A DNA stretch of 5,564 nt from Candidatus Cloacimonadota bacterium (lineage in GTDB: Bacteria > Cloacimonadota > Cloacimonadia > JGIOTU-2 > B8-G9). Of the stretch, positions 5,554-5,564 are shown one piece after another. The position numbers and the translations under genes were made by a program. The DNA lies in the NCBI GenBank assembly GCA_003647765.1, contig QMNM01000126.1, positions 1 through 5,564 on the forward strand, given 5' to 3'. The first letter of the stretch is position 1, and each line of letters starts with the position of its first letter. The notes beneath the pieces were generated by a model. The model made no database searches, was not told where the DNA came from, and saw only the letters and a program-made list of their open reading frames with translations.

Positions 5554-5564
5554 ATCTCTTACTT

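Overview
This is an AT-rich bacterial window with three protein genes separated by short gene-free stretches full of small repeats. The best taxonomic clue is the large gene. It encodes a secreted C25 (gingipain-family) cysteine peptidase that ends in a type IX secretion (T9SS) type A sorting domain with the NYPNPFNP signature. That points to the Fibrobacteres-Chlorobi-Bacteroidetes (FCB) superphylum. The low G+C, the form of the C25 domain and the repeat-rich intergenic DNA suggest a candidate phylum such as Cloacimonadota or a relative rather than a well-studied Bacteroidota. This placement is inferred from motifs and was not tested by a search.

Layout: 1-208 holds a perfect palindrome, an 8-bp tandem array and a GTG-rich element with 10-bp spacing, then a ribosome-binding site. 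209-1099 (+) encodes a short sigma-70 family factor without region 1.1. 1100-1241 is a convergent spacer occupied by a repeat element with inverted ends and a GATT-rich array. 1242-1667 (-) encodes a VanZ-like membrane protein whose last residues seem to be encoded by repeat-like DNA. 1668-1867 is a divergent spacer with more repeat words and an 11-bp-stem hairpin just ahead of the peptidase gene. 1868-5428 (+) encodes the peptidase. Its start is the ATG at 1868 with a strong GGAGG site, not the in-frame GTG at 1841. 5429-5564 is a gene-free tail with further short tandem repeats.

The three genes do not look like an operon or a joint system: their orientations are +, -, +, each has its own ribosome-binding site, and repeats separate them. 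The sigma factor directs transcription, the VanZ-like protein is a small membrane protein of unknown role, and the peptidase is an exported multidomain protein. The most unusual signal is in the spacers. All four carry short-period (8-11 bp) degenerate repeats, with related words recurring in several spacers and in both orientations. I see no clear evidence for a defence system, CRISPR array, RNA gene or insertion sequence.
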